Part shown: positions 61,181 to 64,000 of the stretch, in pieces
How the letters are laid out: the number at the start of each line of letters is the position of its first letter
Numbering within the stretch: position 1 is the stretch's first letter
Source: GCA-2686295 sp964402995
GTDB lineage: Archaea > Nanobdellota > Nanobdellia > Woesearchaeales > GCA-2686295
Direction: 5' to 3'
Assembly: GCA_964402995.1 (NCBI GenBank)
Contig: CAYOEA010000003.1
Coordinates: forward strand, 62,001-126,000
DNA: 64,000 bases
The notes under the pieces: model-generated
Database searches by the model: none
The model's input: only the letters and a program-made list of their open reading frames with translations
Told to the model about the DNA's origin: nothing
Made by a program: the position numbers and the translations under genes

Positions 61181-61566
61181 TGGAATTACAAATGATGGAA
61201 CAACAGATTGAGAGTCTCAATCAAAACCTTTCTACTATTGAAAATAATATTCAAGATGTTAAAGGAATTATCGATTCTATGGGTGAATTTTCAAAATTAA
61301 ACAAAGGAGATAAAATATTAGTTTCTTTGTCAAATGGTATTTTTGTAAATGCAACTTTAGAAGACCCTACTGCGTTAAAAGTTAATGTCGGAAAGAACAC
61401 TGTCGTCGATAAAACCGTTGACCAAGTTAAGAATATGATGTCTGATCAATTAGTTGAACTTGAAACTTATCAGAAAGAAACTGAGAAGTATTATGCAGAA
61501 TTAGTTCAAAGAGTTGAATTATCTCATCAAGAACTTATTGCTCACGGCGAAGTTAAAGCTAATTAA
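61162..61566 (+). CDS. pfdA: prefoldin subunit alpha
   Basis: 134 residues from the ATG at 61162; a GTG three codons upstream is in frame. Two long coiled-coil helices (QERLMELQMMEQQIESLNQN and LVELETYQKETEKYYAELVQ) flank a beta-hairpin region with KILVSLSNGIFVNATLEDP and VNVGKNTVVDKTVDQ, the alpha-subunit layout. Prefoldin passes unfolded proteins to the thermosome, also in this window. Starts inside the end of prs. Confidence 0.93.
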   Translation: MDQERLMELQMMEQQIESLNQNLSTIENNIQDVKGIIDSMGEFSKLNKGDKILVSLSNGIFVNATLEDPTALKVNVGKNTVVDKTVDQVKNMMSDQLVELETYQKETEKYYAELVQRVELSHQELIAHGEVKAN

Positions 61567-61735
61567 TTATTTTTTTTCTTATTTTCTTATTTTTTTAACC
61601 TATTTTCCACCTTAAAATAACATTATTTATAAAGACCTCTTAATATCCAGTGCATATCGCATAGGAAACATTAATTAATTATTTCAAAAGATTACTTCTT
61701 TTTTAATATATATTTAATAACTTATGTGGTGAGTA

Positions 61736-61756
61736 GAGACGCTCATTTAGCGACTC
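61736..61756 (+). promoter_or_regulatory. hairpin in the cold-shock gene leader
   Basis: GAGACGCT pairs with AGCGACTC around CATTT, seven pairs with one A-A mismatch, directly before the AAGGTGA ribosome binding site. The TATA-like AATATATATTTAA (about 61703-61715) would start the transcript near the hairpin. A possible temperature-sensitive or stability element, as in other cold-shock mRNAs; inference only. Confidence 0.45.
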
Positions 61757-61772
61757 AAAAGGTGAATACAAA

Positions 61773-61973
61773 ATGAAAGGAAAAGTAAAATTTTTCAATG
61801 AATCCAAAGGTTTCGGATTTATTGCTTCCGATGAAGACGGAAAAGAATACTTTGTCCACGTTTCAGGCTTGAAAGCAGGCGCATCAATTAAAGATGAAGA
61901 TGCAGTTACTTTCGATGTTGAAGACGGAGACAGAGGTCCAAAAGCAACAAATGTTGAATTAGCTAGCGAGTAA
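61773..61973 (+). CDS. cold-shock domain protein (CspA-like)
   Basis: 66 residues, a single OB-fold cold-shock domain. RNA-binding motifs RNP1 KGFGFI (13-18) and RNP2 YFVHVS (26-31 region) are intact. It binds single-stranded RNA and DNA as an RNA chaperone. Such proteins are typical of bacteria and of mesophilic or cold-living archaea, so this points to moderate temperature. Strong AAGGTGA site upstream. Confidence 0.94.
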   Translation: MKGKVKFFNESKGFGFIASDEDGKEYFVHVSGLKAGASIKDEDAVTFDVEDGDRGPKATNVELASE

Positions 61974-62042
61974 ACTTATATTCTCACGATTATATGGTTA
62001 TCAGTTAATTTTAAACTATTTTTTATTTTTTTTATTTTTTTC

Positions 62043-62197
62043 AATTCTAAAATTTTAATACAATTTCTAATTAAACTATTTTTTATTTCAACAGAATAAT
62101 TTTTTATTCTGTGTGCTAGTAGGTTTGCTACTAGGTATTTTTATTTTTTTTAATTCTAAAATTTTAATACAATTTCTAATTAAACTATTTTTTATTT
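62043..62197. repeat. 46-bp direct repeats around two hairpins
   Basis: The 46-bp sequence starting AATTCTAAAATTTTAATAC occurs at 62043-62088 and 62152-62197. Between the copies are two perfect hairpins: ACAGAATAA/TTATTCTGT (62091-62112) and CTAGTAG/CTACTAG (62116-62134). The block fills the space between convergent genes (csp and a helicase) and probably works as a terminator zone; the duplication may be recent. Confidence 0.6.
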
Positions 62198-62258
62198 TTA
62201 GAATGCCAACATTATTTCTAATTATATTTATTTTAAACTATTTAAAACTAAGAATTAT

Positions 62259-63359
62259 CTATTTAATTATAATTTCTTTAGATTTAATTCCATACTCTTG
62301 TTGTATTTCTTTAAATCTATCTCTATCTTCTTCACATATTATAGTTAAGCTATATCCTGCTAAATCTTTTCTTCCAGTTCGACCAATTCGGTGAATATAA
62401 AACTCATTTCTATTTGGAACATCATAATTAACTACAACATCTACGCTATCGATGTGTAAACCTCTTGCTGCAACGTCAGTTGTAACTAACATTTTAGTTC
62501 TTTCTTTTCTAAAAGCTCTAAGTCTTCCTTCTCGTTCTTTCTGTTCTATTGAACCATGAAGTGGTTTTGCATCTACGCCGTTATCTTTTAAGAATTTTGC
62601 AATGTTATCTGTTTTTATTTTTGTATTACAAAAAATCATTGCTTGTTTGAATTTCTTTTTTTTCAAGAATTTTAATAGTGCTTCATTTTTTTCTAGTATA
62701 CCGCAGAAAATATGTTCTTGCTTAATCTTTGTGGGAATTTTTTCCCCAACTGCTAATAATTCATATTCGCCAATTTCTCTATCTATAAAACTTTGAACTT
62801 TACCAGTAATTGTTGCAGAAGCTAATATTGTTTGTGCATCTCTGCTAATTCTACTTTGTATATAACCACATTCATCATAAAATCCATCGTCAAATAATTG
62901 ATCACTTTCATCAAAAACAATAAATTTTACTTCGCCTACTTTTACACTCTTTTCATTTATGTGTTGAATTAGTCTTCCTGGTGTTGCAACAATTATTTGG
63001 TTTTTTCTTCCTGTAGTTCTTCGATCACCATATATTTCTCGTCCACCATATAATATTCCAACTTTCATATTTAATAAATCACAAATTTTCTTTACTTCTT
63101 TTCCAACTTGTATGCATAATTCTCTTGTTGGTAAAATAACTAGCATTTGAATTCCTTGTCGACTGTTAAGTCTACCAATGCTTGCAATTGTGTAAGCCAA
63201 TGTCTTTCCACTTCCTGTTCGTGAAGTAAAAACAATATTTTTGTTTTGAAGAATTAATGGTATGACTTGTTCTTGTACTTCCATTGGTTTTGTAAACTCT
63301 AGACTTTCAAGTACTTCGATAATATTTCTCTTCAGTCCTAAATCAGCAAAACTAACCAT
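62259..63359 (-). CDS. DEAD-box-type RNA helicase with DESD motif
   Basis: 366 residues, the minimal two-domain core. Motifs: FADLGLKRNIIEVLESLEFTKP Q-region, Walker A SRTGSGKT, PTRELCIQ, FIVFDESDQLF in place of DEAD, SAT as ASATITG, and HRIGRTGR. No extra tail. Ser in place of Ala in motif II is a variant that some family members carry. It likely remodels RNA. Its partner in this window at 28536 has an RGG tail and a standard DEAD motif. Confidence 0.9.
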   Translation of the reverse strand: MVSFADLGLKRNIIEVLESLEFTKPMEVQEQVIPLILQNKNIVFTSRTGSGKTLAYTIASIGRLNSRQGIQMLVILPTRELCIQVGKEVKKICDLLNMKVGILYGGREIYGDRRTTGRKNQIIVATPGRLIQHINEKSVKVGEVKFIVFDESDQLFDDGFYDECGYIQSRISRDAQTILASATITGKVQSFIDREIGEYELLAVGEKIPTKIKQEHIFCGILEKNEALLKFLKKKKFKQAMIFCNTKIKTDNIAKFLKDNGVDAKPLHGSIEQKEREGRLRAFRKERTKMLVTTDVAARGLHIDSVDVVVNYDVPNRNEFYIHRIGRTGRKDLAGYSLTIICEEDRDRFKEIQQEYGIKSKEIIIK

Positions 63360-63422
63360 GTTATACTCTGAGAACTAGGATTATTATAAAAATGTTGTTT
63401 AAAAAGACTGTGACTTGGAAAT

Positions 63423-64000
63423 TTAATCAATTATATTCTCTTGAATTAGAAATTTTTTAATTAATTCATACATTTTTTCATATCCTTCTGAATTTGGATG
63501 TAACCCATCATCTAATAATTTTAAATAGTTTAATTTTGAGAACTTTTTAAACATATCAAAGAAGGGGATGTTATTATTTTTACAAATTTTTTTTATTGAA
63601 TCATTAAATAATTCAATTCTTTTATTTGTGAATGTTGTATTCTCATAATTTAGTGTGATTGACTCATCAACTGGCGTTAATCCAATAAACAAAATTTCAT
63701 TAGTATAGGTTTTTGCTTTGTCAATTAATGTTTGAATATTCTTATTAAAAACAGTAATTTCTATTTGAGGAATTTTTTTATCACCTAGAAGTCTTGAGTC
63801 ATTAATTCCAATAGAAAATATTATAACTTGTCTATCTCGATCTCGAATAAATTTAACTCTGGCTTTTGCTTCTGTATTAAATCGTTCTAAAAGATCTGTA
63901 CTCGTATTTCCACTAATTCCTAGATTATAAAGACAATTATAATAATCTTTAGTCTCAAAATATTTTTTTAGTCTACCGCACCAGCCTCTATTAAGACCAT
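63423..64000 (-). CDS. SGNH/GDSL-type hydrolase, 5' part outside the window
   Basis: The frame is open to the window edge, giving 192 or so residues without a start. Blocks of the SGNH family are visible: NLGISGNTSTDLLERF (block II Gly), VIIFSIGINDSR (block III, G-x-N-D) and DDGLHPNSEGYEKM near the end (block V, D-x-x-H, catalytic Asp and His). The nucleophile Ser block should lie upstream. These enzymes split esters, often of lipids or carbohydrates. An internal TTG at 63692 is not the real start. The strand partner upstream is unknown. Confidence 0.8.
   Translation of the reverse strand, partial: GLNRGWCGRLKKYFETKDYYNCLYNLGISGNTSTDLLERFNTEAKARVKFIRDRDRQVIIFSIGINDSRLLGDKKIPQIEITVFNKNIQTLIDKAKTYTNEILFIGLTPVDESITLNYENTTFTNKRIELFNDSIKKICKNNNIPFFDMFKKFSKLNYLKLLDDGLHPNSEGYEKMYELIKKFLIQENIID

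Overview
The window is a 64 kb, strongly A+T-rich stretch of an archaeal genome. The archaeal markers are a thermosome subunit, Spt5 with SecE, ribosomal proteins L11, L15e and L21e, RNA polymerase subunit F, aIF6, prefoldin alpha, an archaeal CMP kinase, a DTD2-type D-aminoacyl-tRNA deacylase and TrmB-family regulators. Many genes look leaderless, with a TATA-like box about 25-30 bases before the start codon. These sit beside genes of bacterial type: complete UvrA, UvrB and UvrC, an RsuA/RluB pseudouridine synthase, a ScpA kleisin and a trimeric [FeFe] hydrogenase. This mix, with small compact genes and a truncated helicase gene, suggests a fermentative DPANN-type archaeon (Woesearchaeota/Pacearchaeota-like). 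That placement is an inference. A run of 100 N (40929-41028) inside a tandem repeat shows the sequence is a scaffolded assembly.

Layout. 1-2 kb: the end of an Asp/Glu racemase gene and two TrmB-like regulator genes. 2.1-8.1 kb: a five-gene operon of three tandem paralogues of unknown function, a MoxR-type AAA+ ATPase and a HExxH-plus-VWA protein, behind a promoter region rich in palindromes. 8.1-17 kb: a HemK-like methyltransferase, a COG2112 kinase, two lipoproteins, a helicase reduced to its first RecA domain, the thermosome and CMP kinase. 17-30 kb: uvrA, an iron-type alcohol dehydrogenase, a RiPP-like cluster (zinc peptidase, two Cys-rich precursor-like peptides, radical SAM/SPASM protein), uvrC, uvrB and a DEAD-box helicase. 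30-36.8 kb: a D-2-hydroxyacid dehydrogenase, a pseudouridine synthase and hydCBA. 38-46 kb: housekeeping genes (FKBP, ftsZ-secE-spt5, dtd2, rpl11, rpl21e-rpoF-DUF655). 46-53 kb: an MFS transporter, a kinase-like protein, an AbrB/PhoU-like regulator and a four-gene operon of unknown function. 53-64 kb: rpl15e, tRNA-His, hisS, scpA, aIF6-prs-prefoldin, a cold-shock gene, a second DEAD-box-type helicase and a partial SGNH hydrolase.

Fermentation is suggested by the hydrogenase (NADH plus reduced ferredoxin to H2), the D-2-hydroxyacid dehydrogenase and the alcohol dehydrogenase. No respiratory genes are visible here.

Three things stand out as possibly undescribed. (1) The RiPP-like cluster at 21.2-23.8 kb. 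(2) A leader element before cmk, hisS, a 2-hydroxyacid dehydrogenase and, in three tandem copies, the truncated helicase: nested hairpins, usually inside a 19-codon open frame that ends as ATGA on the gene's start codon. (3) The MoxR/VWA operon with its three tandem paralogues and an ACT-N4-AGT palindrome that also occurs at other promoters of unknown genes. The rpl11 leader, with mini-ORFs that copy the gene's own start region, may be a related style of control. No rRNA genes, insertion sequences or CRISPR arrays were seen.
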